NCBI GenBank assembly: GCA_021790415.1
Contig: JAJYDZ010000142.1
Span: forward strand, 1 to 5,583
Origin: Thermoplasmata archaeon
GTDB lineage: Archaea; Thermoplasmatota; Thermoplasmata; Thermoplasmatales; Thermoplasmataceae
Length of the DNA stretch: 5,583 nucleotides
Reading direction: 5' to 3'
The notes under the pieces are model-generated. The model searched no databases and was not told where the DNA came from. It saw only the letters and a list, made by a program, of their open reading frames with translations. Positions 1 through 5,478 of the stretch are shown one piece after another; the stretch's first letter is position 1, and every line of letters starts with the position of its first letter. The position numbers were made by a program, and so were the translations under genes.

Positions 1-163
1 CAATATATATGAATTGGTTAACGATGATTCATTCAAGAAGAAGATGGCAGCAAGCCATTTGATGAGAGCTTCACAGTTCAAAGAAATTAGTTCAGATCTT
101 GGACTGAATTTAACGCTGAGAGAGGACGGAGAATTTATAAGGGCAACATTTAGGAAAAAATAA
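1..163 (+). CDS. 3' end of an unidentified gene (partial)
   Basis: The frame that ends at the TAA at 161-163 is open back to the left edge, giving about 53 C-terminal residues that begin NIYELVNDDSF and end FIRATFRKK. The fragment is rich in lysine, arginine and glutamate. It has a probable helical part (KKKMAASHLMRASQFKEI) followed by a short strand-like tail (LNLTLREDGEFIRATF), with no membrane segment and no motif I recognise. It is oriented towards the rhodanese gene, and the two stop codons are 6 bp apart. The amphipathic, charged composition and long open frame make real coding likely, but the start and most of the protein lie outside the window. I assign no function. Confidence 0.6.
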   Translation, partial: NIYELVNDDSFKKKMAASHLMRASQFKEISSDLGLNLTLREDGEFIRATFRKK

Positions 164-169
164 ACAATA

Positions 170-517
170 TCAATCTTTCACAATATCTTTACCGCTGGCC
201 TTCCAAGCGCGCATTCCACTTTTCAGGTGGCTCACATTCTTTACGTTGTTTCTGACCAGTTTGTTTGCCGCAGCTCTGCTCCTGTGACCTGTTGCGCAAA
301 CAAAAATATAGTGTTTATCAGGTTCAAATTCCTTCATATGGTGTTTTAACTCTCCAAGGGGAATATTCTTTATACCTTCAATGTGCCCCGAATTGTATTC
401 CATTCTCGTTCTCACATCTATAATTGAGGTGAATTCTTCTGATTTTCTTCTTTCAATCTCATCAGGCTCCAGTTCTTTAAGTTCTACAGGGTCTCTGAAG
501 AAATCCATTATGGCCAT
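170..517 (-). CDS. Single-domain rhodanese-like sulfurtransferase
   Basis: A 115-residue cytoplasmic rhodanese domain with no signal peptide. The family moves sulfane sulfur between donors and acceptors through a cysteine persulfide. Visible signatures are the DVRT motif (residues 34-37), the GHIEGIKNIPL motif (44-54), the active-site loop CATGHR with catalytic Cys74, and the closing GMRAWKASG motif (101-109). The six-residue loop after the cysteine is the sulfurtransferase size rather than the longer loop of Cdc25-type phosphatases. Length is normal for a stand-alone domain. ATG at 517 is used; a second ATG three codons in (MDFF) is possible. A GGAAGG sequence lies roughly 30 nt upstream, too far to act as a normal ribosome binding site, while a TTAATAAA element (reverse of 553-560) could support a short-leader transcript. 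The gene follows top6A by 82 bp and may be co-transcribed. Sulfur donor and acceptor (thiosulfate, tRNA thiolation or other) cannot be told. Confidence 0.9.
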   Translation of the reverse strand: MAIMDFFRDPVELKELEPDEIERRKSEEFTSIIDVRTRMEYNSGHIEGIKNIPLGELKHHMKEFEPDKHYIFVCATGHRSRAAANKLVRNNVKNVSHLKSGMRAWKASGKDIVKD

Positions 518-599
518 AATATGTAATGTATTTGCGGTATAGATTACCTTCCTTTATTAATCATGTTTATTTAATGCAGATAATTTTAAATTAATAGGA

Positions 600-1679
600 T
601 CACAGAACATCCGAGAGCTTATCGGGAAGATATTTTTCTGTGACAAAGTCAAGACCGTATTTTGCCAGAGCCTGTTGTTCAGCCTTCTTTCCCATCTGCA
701 GCATTGTTTCAATTTCCTGTTTCCAGAATTCTGTTGAGAATCTTGGATCCTGCAGTTCAGAATTAAGTGCGGAAACGTCTTTGTCGCTGAGTTTATCCGA
801 TGGAAGGTCATAGTTAATTATGTCAGAGGCGGTTATTCCTATGAATTCTGCTGCGGGTACCGCCAACCATTCTGAGATGTGAGCCGTTTTAATTGCTCCA
901 TAGGCTATTGATCCAAATATTCTGAATGACCATGGGTCACCGTCGGTAAATACAAACACCGGGAGACCAAGTTCATTATTCAGACGTTTAAGGAGACGCC
1001 TCGTGCTCCTTGCCGGCTGACCCTTAAGATGCACAAGAACAGATCGAAAATCCTCGTCAAAACCATTTTCCACAAGTCTGTCAAACATTCCTCCTGTTTC
1101 TATGGCAAGAATGAAATCCGCGTCATGCGATATGAGCTTGACCTTTTCTTCCTCAACATTATATGGGATTGTATAACCGGCATCACCAACATCATCCCGG
1201 CAGTTTATCCTCTTGAATTCTCCCTTCCTGTTTTTCTCTTCAATGGTTATGTTTCCAATGACGCTTGCTCCATTCTCTTCGGGTCTCAATTTAAAATCCT
1301 CCCGCATCAGGGATGTAATCACTTCCAGGTCTTCTGCAAGCATATTTGATTCATCCTGAGTATGGAATTTATAGTCTTTCCAGCCTTCGGATATGTAGTA
1401 CATTTCCCTTAACGTGGAAGATTTCTGGCTCTTGATCATATCCATGATGAATTCAATCGTGTAGAGGGCCTTGGCCATGAACTGGGCACCATCTGTTGTC
1501 TTTGCGCTTCTCGAAACAGATGAACTGCCGTATTTCCAAACATTCATGGCCTGATCAAACACTATGTTATCTTTGGTTCTTGAGGATAACTTCAGCTCCG
1601 GCACATCTCCAGAAACAAGTTCATTGTACATCTTTTCCACAAGCTTTATGAGCGTTTCGTCTGTTTTAATATCAACCAT
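600..1679 (-). CDS. top6A: DNA topoisomerase VI subunit A (Spo11-like)
   Basis: A 359-residue cleavage subunit of the type IIB topoisomerase. It makes the staggered double-strand break through a tyrosine-DNA bond and acts with Top6B as an A2B2 complex in DNA relaxation and decatenation. The winged-helix 5Y-CAP domain occupies roughly residues 65-140 and holds the motif STLREMYY. By comparison with Spo11 and Sulfolobus Top6A, the second tyrosine (Tyr95) should be catalytic. The Toprim domain follows: the conserved glutamate is Glu194 in ILAIETGGMFDRL, and the metal-binding pair is Asp246/Asp248 in TDGDPW. Length is typical. The ATG at 1677-1679 directly follows the top6B stop and has a strong ribosome binding site, GAGGTGG, inside the end of top6B, so this start is well supported. 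All key residues are present, so the enzyme looks intact. Confidence 0.97.
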   Translation of the reverse strand: MVDIKTDETLIKLVEKMYNELVSGDVPELKLSSRTKDNIVFDQAMNVWKYGSSSVSRSAKTTDGAQFMAKALYTIEFIMDMIKSQKSSTLREMYYISEGWKDYKFHTQDESNMLAEDLEVITSLMREDFKLRPEENGASVIGNITIEEKNRKGEFKRINCRDDVGDAGYTIPYNVEEEKVKLISHDADFILAIETGGMFDRLVENGFDEDFRSVLVHLKGQPARSTRRLLKRLNNELGLPVFVFTDGDPWSFRIFGSIAYGAIKTAHISEWLAVPAAEFIGITASDIINYDLPSDKLSDKDVSALNSELQDPRFSTEFWKQEIETMLQMGKKAEQQALAKYGLDFVTEKYLPDKLSDVL

Positions 1680-3524
1680 TTATTCCACCTCATTGTTTCG
1701 CAGGTCCCAATCACCGGGAAGAGGCTCTGCGCCCTGAATCTTTGAAGCGTCTATCCCCGTGAAATAATAATCCGTCCCCGGATATTGTCCAGGCCACTGA
1801 ACGAATGTTTGAAAAACTCTCTCTTCCGCAGGCTTCAGATCTTCTATTTCATAATCCGTGCTCTTATCATCCATGCCTCCGAAGACAGCCTTTAATGTAA
1901 ATTTATGCGATGATCTGGTGAAATTAAATATTTCAGTGCGTACATTGTATCCGGGCTCTGTCTTAATAGCCTCTTCATGGATGAAAACAACATTTGCAAT
2001 CTTGGATACCACCGGATTAATGTCGGGGACCTCCTTTCCCAATATTGATGAGCATTTGCTCGCGATCTCAGGGATTAATCTCCGGAACAGATTGAATTTC
2101 TCGGCAACCTTTTTCATTTTATCTTTGCGGTTGCCAAAGGTTTTTAGCATTCTCATTTCCTGTTTTATGGCAGCTTTGATTTCATCAGTTATTATTTCCA
2201 CAGAAGATATTGCTTCCTTTGATTCCGAAGTATATGGTAATCTTGGTCCGTATACATGTACCAGAATGATTGCGGGACCATAGGGCTGACCCTTACCCTG
2301 TTTTTGATCGAGACCATAGGTTCGCCAATCCAGGTCAAAGACAGATTGTGTGATTGCGCATGATCCGGGCTGATAGAGCAGCGGAACCTTGTTCGCAAAT
2401 CTTATTATCCTGACGGGCTGCTCCGCAGGAAGGTCCCCACCGTAGACCATGCCTACTTCTACAGAAAATGGATTTCCATTATAAACGCTGGCTTTCCTGG
2501 TGATAGGTCTTCCATAGAATTCCGGCCTTTCTTCCCCGTAAATGCTCATCATTCCTCTCCTGATGAATTCCTCACCAATGGGGGAAAGGCTTTCCTGTGA
2601 GGGTGGCATTAGTTTTGCCCGTTGTATTGATTCCCTGAGAGCCGATATATCCTTATTATTCAACGACGATGGAACAGCATCCGGGCGAAGGTTTGCTCCT
2701 GTAATGATCTCACCTGCAGTATTATCACTGACTCTGCTGAAATCATCGGAAAGGAATCTTATGAGGGTTTTTGCAGATGTGGCCTTTGCCATTGTTATTA
2801 GTTCTCCGATTTCAATTCCGTAAGGGTGAGGTTTCACTGCCTTTGAGATGTATGGGGCTTTCTCGATATTCCTGTTGAAATGTACCCTGTTTCCTTCCGG
2901 ATCAATGAATGTAATACTGGCATGGGGGTTTACCACTGCGCTTTCCTTGAGATATTCAACTATTGACTGCCTTCCGGTTACATATCTCCCCTTTGCTGTA
3001 ATGGATACACTTGTCCCGTGAGGCCGATCCCAAATAAACGGCTCCTGAGTCTTGATGTCAGCCTTATTTTCCTTGACATTTATTCCAAGGATAAAGCGAA
3101 ATGCAACATCATCCTCATTTCTCTTTGTTTCAACATGGGCCTTCTCTCCTGTTGTAAGTTGTCCATAGAGAATTGCAGCAGTGATTCCAAGTCCCTGCTG
3201 ACCTCTTGATTGCCTAATCACATGGAATCTTGATCCGTACAGGAGTTGACCAAAGACCCTTGGTACCTGTGTCCTCTCAATACCTGGACCATTATCCGTA
3301 ACAGTTACATTGAATATGTCATCTGAGACTTTTGAGACAGAAACAACAATCTCCGGTAAAATTGCATATTCATCACATGCATCAAGAGAATTGTCAAAGG
3401 CCTCTTTGACAATCATGAAAAGAGATTTTTGTGGGGAATCAAATCCAAGTATGTGCCTGTTTTTCTCGAAGAATTCCGATAGGGAAACTTCACGATATTG
3501 TGTCTGTTCCTTAGCTTTGACCAT
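1680..3524 (-). CDS. top6B: DNA topoisomerase VI subunit B (GHKL ATPase)
   Basis: A 614-residue ATPase subunit whose ATP-driven dimerisation opens and closes the Top6A gate. The N-terminal GHKL domain shows the N-box EAFDNSLDA (residues 41-49, Mg-binding Asn45), DNGPGI (77-82) and the glycine-rich lid SRGQQGLGI (106-114). A helix-two-turn-helix segment follows at about 270-330. The transducer domain carries the switch lysine Lys436 in YTSESKEAI, equivalent to the ATP-contacting lysine of Sulfolobus Top6B. Residues from about 505 to 614 form an extra, probably beta-rich C-terminal domain. The Sulfolobus protein, about 530 residues, lacks it, but Methanosarcina Top6B has it with an Ig-like fold. 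The ATG at 3522-3524 lacks a clear Shine-Dalgarno; an AATAAAAA element about 34 nt upstream fits a short leader. The gene sits 118 bp after mtnA and touches top6A. Confidence 0.97.
   Translation of the reverse strand: MVKAKEQTQYREVSLSEFFEKNRHILGFDSPQKSLFMIVKEAFDNSLDACDEYAILPEIVVSVSKVSDDIFNVTVTDNGPGIERTQVPRVFGQLLYGSRFHVIRQSRGQQGLGITAAILYGQLTTGEKAHVETKRNEDDVAFRFILGINVKENKADIKTQEPFIWDRPHGTSVSITAKGRYVTGRQSIVEYLKESAVVNPHASITFIDPEGNRVHFNRNIEKAPYISKAVKPHPYGIEIGELITMAKATSAKTLIRFLSDDFSRVSDNTAGEIITGANLRPDAVPSSLNNKDISALRESIQRAKLMPPSQESLSPIGEEFIRRGMMSIYGEERPEFYGRPITRKASVYNGNPFSVEVGMVYGGDLPAEQPVRIIRFANKVPLLYQPGSCAITQSVFDLDWRTYGLDQKQGKGQPYGPAIILVHVYGPRLPYTSESKEAISSVEIITDEIKAAIKQEMRMLKTFGNRKDKMKKVAEKFNLFRRLIPEIASKCSSILGKEVPDINPVVSKIANVVFIHEEAIKTEPGYNVRTEIFNFTRSSHKFTLKAVFGGMDDKSTDYEIEDLKPAEERVFQTFVQWPGQYPGTDYYFTGIDASKIQGAEPLPGDWDLRNNEVE
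1685..1691 (-). promoter_or_regulatory. Ribosome binding site of top6A inside the 3' end of top6B
   Basis: On the - strand the last codons of top6B read GAG GTG GAA TAA and are followed at once by the top6A ATG. The GAGGTGG run is a strong match to the archaeal anti-Shine-Dalgarno partner, with spacing of 5-6 nt to the start codon. It is the clearest Shine-Dalgarno among the gene starts in the window. It fixes the top6A start and suggests that ribosomes finishing top6B re-initiate on top6A, keeping the two subunits in balance. Confidence 0.75.
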
Positions 3525-3554
3525 CTTAACACTTAAATGTAAATAGTAAATGAA

Positions 3555-3562
3555 TTTTTATT
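3555..3562 (-). promoter_or_regulatory. Candidate BoxA (TATA) element of top6B
   Basis: On the - strand this reads AATAAAAA, centred about 34 nt before the top6B ATG. With the usual archaeal spacing of about 25 nt from box centre to transcript start, RNA would begin about 9 nt upstream of the ATG, giving a short leader without a ribosome binding site. An alternative box, ATTATATG (reverse of 3587-3594), would give a leader of about 40 nt and place the palindromic array at the transcript start. The sequence alone does not decide between them. Confidence 0.3.
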
Positions 3563-3587
3563 CTGCCGAATAATTCTGTTATTATTC
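3558..3587. repeat. Overlapping inverted repeats with three GAATAAT/ATTATTC half-sites upstream of top6B
   Basis: Two perfect inverted repeats share one arm. TTATTC (3558-3563) pairs with GAATAA (3568-3573) over a 4-nt spacer. GAATAAT (3568-3574) pairs with ATTATTC (3581-3587) over a 6-nt spacer. The array sits in the 118-bp gap between mtnA and top6B, 34-63 nt before the top6B start and partly over the candidate BoxA. It could be a dimeric repressor operator or simply AT-rich promoter DNA. As RNA hairpins the stems would be weak (A-U rich). Confidence 0.45.
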
Positions 3588-3642
3588 ATATAATAGAGAA
3601 AATTGAAAGCATTTGAATTAAGGCCATCTCAATGAATACAGT

Positions 3643-4659
3643 TTATCTCATGAACAAGTCCGAAGATATCTTATTGCTCAATTTGTTAAATTCATCGCTT
3701 CTGAATATTCCATATTCTGTGATGTACCCTGTTACATATTTTGCTGGAGTGACATCGAATGCTGGGTTTTTGGCCCTGCTCGTTGTTGGGCTGTGCCTCA
3801 CACCATTAATTACAAGAACCTCATCTTCTCCCCTCTCCTCAATGGGGATTTCGGAACCTGACTTTATTTTGAAATCAAATGTACTTGCGGGAGCAGCAAC
3901 ATAGAAGGGAATACTGTTTTCCTTTGCTAAAACCGCCTTCTCGTAAGTTCCAATCTTGTTTGCAAAATCTCCATTGGCACCTATCCTGTCTGCACCTACA
4001 ATAACCAGATCAACCTCTCCTCTATTCATATAAAACCCGGCTGCATTATCAGCAATGATCGCATGATCAATACCTTCCTGACCCAATTCCCAAGCAGTAA
4101 GTCTGGCTCCCTGAAGTCTTGGTCGGGTTTCATCCACGTACACAAAAATATTCTTCCCAGATTCCTTTGCAACCCGCATTGGTGCTAACGCAGTTCCCCA
4201 ATCCAGTACTGCTAGTGCTCCTGCATTACAATGAGTGAGTAGACGGCTGCCCTCCTTAATGATGGCATTTCCATATTCTCCAATTTTTTTGCATCGTCCT
4301 GATATTTCGTTTGCATAACGCTCTGCAGCATTCAATTCAAAATTTTCCCTTTTCATAAAGTTGATGGCCTTGAAAAGATCAAAGGCTGTAGGTCTTGTCG
4401 AAGCTATCAGTTTCTCAATTTCCTCCATGTTTTCTCCCTGAATCTTTGACATTGCCAATCCATATGCTGCCGTTACACCTATGGCAGGTGCACCCCTTAC
4501 AACCATATCTTTGATCGAATAGGCTATATCATTGGCATTCTTTGCATCATAAATCTCCATGGAAACCGGGAGCTTTCTCTGGTCAATCATTCTCACAATA
4601 CCGTTTTCATACCAGACTGCTCTCAACTTTCTCTCCTGTCCATCTACAACCATTTTCAT
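3643..4659 (-). CDS. mtnA: S-methyl-5-thioribose-1-phosphate isomerase
   Basis: A 338-residue member of the aIF2B/eIF2B-like isomerase family. MtnA converts methylthioribose 1-phosphate to methylthioribulose 1-phosphate in the recycling of methylthioadenosine (from polyamine synthesis) to methionine. The family motifs are intact: VVRGAPAIGVTAAYG (residues 53-67, phosphate-binding RGAPA), LTHCNAGALA with catalytic Cys144, DETRPRLQGARLTAWEL (176-192), and GADRIGANGDFANKIGTY with catalytic Asp224. The C-terminal half has the usual VAAPASTFD segment. The RGAPAIG and THCNAG forms favour MtnA over the related archaeal ribose-1,5-bisphosphate isomerase and over the regulatory eIF2B subunits. ATG at 4659 is chosen; a second ATG lies two codons inside. 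There is no Shine-Dalgarno, and a TTAAAATA box about 30 nt upstream fits a leaderless or very short-leader mRNA. No other salvage gene is in the window. Confidence 0.93.
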   Translation of the reverse strand: MKMVVDGQERKLRAVWYENGIVRMIDQRKLPVSMEIYDAKNANDIAYSIKDMVVRGAPAIGVTAAYGLAMSKIQGENMEEIEKLIASTRPTAFDLFKAINFMKRENFELNAAERYANEISGRCKKIGEYGNAIIKEGSRLLTHCNAGALAVLDWGTALAPMRVAKESGKNIFVYVDETRPRLQGARLTAWELGQEGIDHAIIADNAAGFYMNRGEVDLVIVGADRIGANGDFANKIGTYEKAVLAKENSIPFYVAAPASTFDFKIKSGSEIPIEERGEDEVLVINGVRHSPTTSRAKNPAFDVTPAKYVTGYITEYGIFRSDEFNKLSNKISSDLFMR

Positions 4660-4685
4660 GTGATCTGTACTCTATTTTTTCAAAG

Positions 4686-4693
4686 TATTTTAA
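4686..4693 (-). promoter_or_regulatory. Candidate BoxA and BRE of mtnA
   Basis: On the - strand this reads TTAAAATA, preceded by TTGAAAGCG, a purine-rich stretch suitable as a TFB recognition element. The box centre is about 30 nt before the mtnA ATG, so transcription would start within a few nucleotides of the start codon. This agrees with the missing Shine-Dalgarno and points to a leaderless or near-leaderless mRNA, common in several archaeal lineages. Confidence 0.5.
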
Positions 4694-4769
4694 CGCTTTC
4701 AATGTTTGTTCTGTGTGTTTTGAAGTTAGTCTATATTCTTCGTACTTCTTTGAAAGCTTTGGTAAGTCA

Positions 4770-4788
4770 AAGCAATCAAAAATTGCTT
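4770..4788. repeat. Perfect 7-5-7 inverted repeat in the mtnA/membrane-protein divergent region
   Basis: AAGCAAT at 4770-4776 is the exact reverse complement of ATTGCTT at 4782-4788, with a CAAAA spacer. It lies about 80 bp upstream of the mtnA BoxA and about 105 bp upstream of the membrane-protein start, roughly mid-region. It could be a binding site for a dimeric regulator. Position and symmetry are visible; function is inference. Confidence 0.35.
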
Positions 4789-4844
4789 CACTTCAATTAT
4801 TTGTCAATGGTTTGTAACGTTTCTAAAACAGTAAACATGCTTAA

Positions 4845-4852
4845 CATATAAG
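4845..4852 (+). promoter_or_regulatory. Candidate BoxA of the membrane-protein gene
   Basis: CATATAAG here, with archaeal spacing of about 26 nt, would start RNA near 4874, right at the TTG codon at 4875. A second AT box, TTATTTTA at 4863-4870, would start RNA near 4890-4892, at the in-frame GTG at 4890. Both fit a leaderless transcript and imply different protein starts. The first box overlaps the left arm of the 4848-4866 palindrome and the second overlaps its right arm. Confidence 0.4.
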
Positions 4853-4866
4853 GTAATAAACCTTAT
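4848..4866. repeat. Perfect 7-5-7 palindrome overlapping the membrane-protein promoter
   Basis: ATAAGGT (4848-4854) and ACCTTAT (4860-4866) are perfect reverse complements around an AATAA spacer. The palindrome covers both candidate TATA boxes of the downstream gene, where a bound dimeric repressor would block TBP. This is the best-placed operator candidate in the window. As RNA it would be only a weak stem, and it lies upstream of the expected transcript start, so a DNA role is more likely. Confidence 0.45.
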
Positions 4867-4874
4867 TTTATTGA

Positions 4875-5357
4875 TTGCGATTTTCAGAAGTGTATAATAG
4901 AAATGTAAAGCATACAAACGCATTGAATATAGGAACCGTATTGGCGTTTATAACCACAAGTTTCCTTTATTTGCTAACTGGAATAGTTATTCTGATGGGC
5001 GATATACTATTCAACATGGGAATCAGGAGGGATACCATATTCATAATGTGGCTTTTTGGTTTTGTTTCGATGATAGTTTTTGGATTATCATATATGTTTG
5101 TTTCAGGTTTCACTCGCAACAAAGCGTTCATGAATAAAACTATGAAATATGAATACTTACTTTTGAATATTGGAGTTATTACTTTCTTCGGTGGTTTCGC
5201 CGACATTGTTGGAAGCAGCCTCAGTATAGAATTCGCAGGAACTGGATTAATACTCTTAGTGATCGCAATAATTCTCCGCATTCTTAATCTTGCATACAGC
5301 GCATTATCCGGCAATCAGAATACCGTGAGGGCAAGAAACTTTTCAGATGAACAATAG
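4875..5357 (+). CDS. Small four-helix membrane protein of unknown function
   Basis: A 160-residue integral membrane protein that I do not recognise. Hydrophobic segments are visible at about residues 18-41, 54-78, 93-114 and 116-140. Positive charges in the N-terminus (RNVKH), in the loop between helices 2 and 3 (TRNKAFMNKTMKY) and in the tail (VRARNF) predict both ends in the cytoplasm. There is no signal peptide distinct from helix 1, no cysteine, and no histidine pattern suggesting a heme or metal site. Helix 2 (MWLFGFVSMIVFGLSYMFVSGF) is rich in Gly, Phe and Met. An in-frame stop lies immediately upstream, so the earliest start is TTG at 4875; GTG at 4890 is an alternative. No Shine-Dalgarno is present, and nearby TATA boxes fit leaderless expression. 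The gene is transcribed away from mtnA and towards tRNA-Lys and seems to be a single-gene unit. Confidence 0.75.
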   Translation: MRFSEVYNRNVKHTNALNIGTVLAFITTSFLYLLTGIVILMGDILFNMGIRRDTIFIMWLFGFVSMIVFGLSYMFVSGFTRNKAFMNKTMKYEYLLLNIGVITFFGGFADIVGSSLSIEFAGTGLILLVIAIILRILNLAYSALSGNQNTVRARNFSDEQ

Positions 5358-5414
5358 ATGACCAATTGGCAAAATTATTATTGATATGTAAATCATTAGT
5401 TTCATGGTAAGGGG

Positions 5415-5422
5415 TATATAAG
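5415..5422 (+). promoter_or_regulatory. Isolated TATA-box-like element upstream of tRNA-Lys
   Basis: TATATAAG is a near-ideal archaeal BoxA. With normal spacing it would start RNA around 5443-5446, about 65-70 nt before the tRNA. Either the pre-tRNA has a long leader from this box, or it drives a small unrecognised transcript, or it is unused. The only reading frame just downstream (ATG at 5460) runs into the tRNA and is not convincing. Confidence 0.35.
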
Positions 5423-5470
5423 TAGGAGTATGTAACTGAGGAAATATCCATCACAAGAAATGAAAGAATG

Positions 5471-5478
5471 TTTATATC
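5471..5478 (+). promoter_or_regulatory. Candidate BoxA of tRNA-Lys
   Basis: TTTATATC centred about 37 nt before the tRNA predicts a start near 5500-5501 (an A in ATCAAAAG) and a leader of about 11 nt for RNase P to remove. A second AT box, TTATATA at 5485-5491, is centred 24 nt before the tRNA, which would give almost no leader. The first is preferred on spacing. Confidence 0.45.

Noticed and set aside
545..552. GGAAGG as the rhodanese ribosome binding site
   Set aside because: It lies about 30 nt before the only good start codon, and no ATG, GTG or TTG stands in frame at normal spacing.
557..811. An 84-codon - strand frame overlapping the 3' end of top6A
   Set aside because: It is a shifted frame of top6A, whose own frame carries all conserved motifs. 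The product is low-complexity and unlike any domain I know.
1858..2283. A 141-codon + strand frame inside top6B
   Set aside because: It is antisense to the well-conserved transducer and C-terminal domains of top6B, and there is no sign of independent coding.
3643..4659. Ribose-1,5-bisphosphate isomerase or aIF2B regulatory subunit as the identity of the mtnA gene
   Set aside because: The RGAPAIG, THCNAGALA and GADRIGANGD motifs and overall length match the MtnA pattern better than those paralogs.
4660..4851. A + strand frame with a hydrophobic N-terminus (GTG start at 4660) in the mtnA upstream region
   Set aside because: It begins at the base next to the mtnA start codon and covers the mtnA promoter. 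The hydrophobicity comes from T-rich DNA opposite the A-rich promoter, and it has no start signal or recognisable sequence.
4967..5314. A 115-codon - strand frame opposite the membrane-protein gene
   Set aside because: The + strand frame has a clean four-helix pattern with positive-inside charges. The - strand product looks like an antisense shadow with scattered basic residues.
5424..5435. AGGAGT followed by ATG TAA, resembling a start-stop element
   Set aside because: The spacing to the ATG is too short, and it lies upstream of the transcript start predicted from the TATATAAG box, so it would not be in the mRNA.
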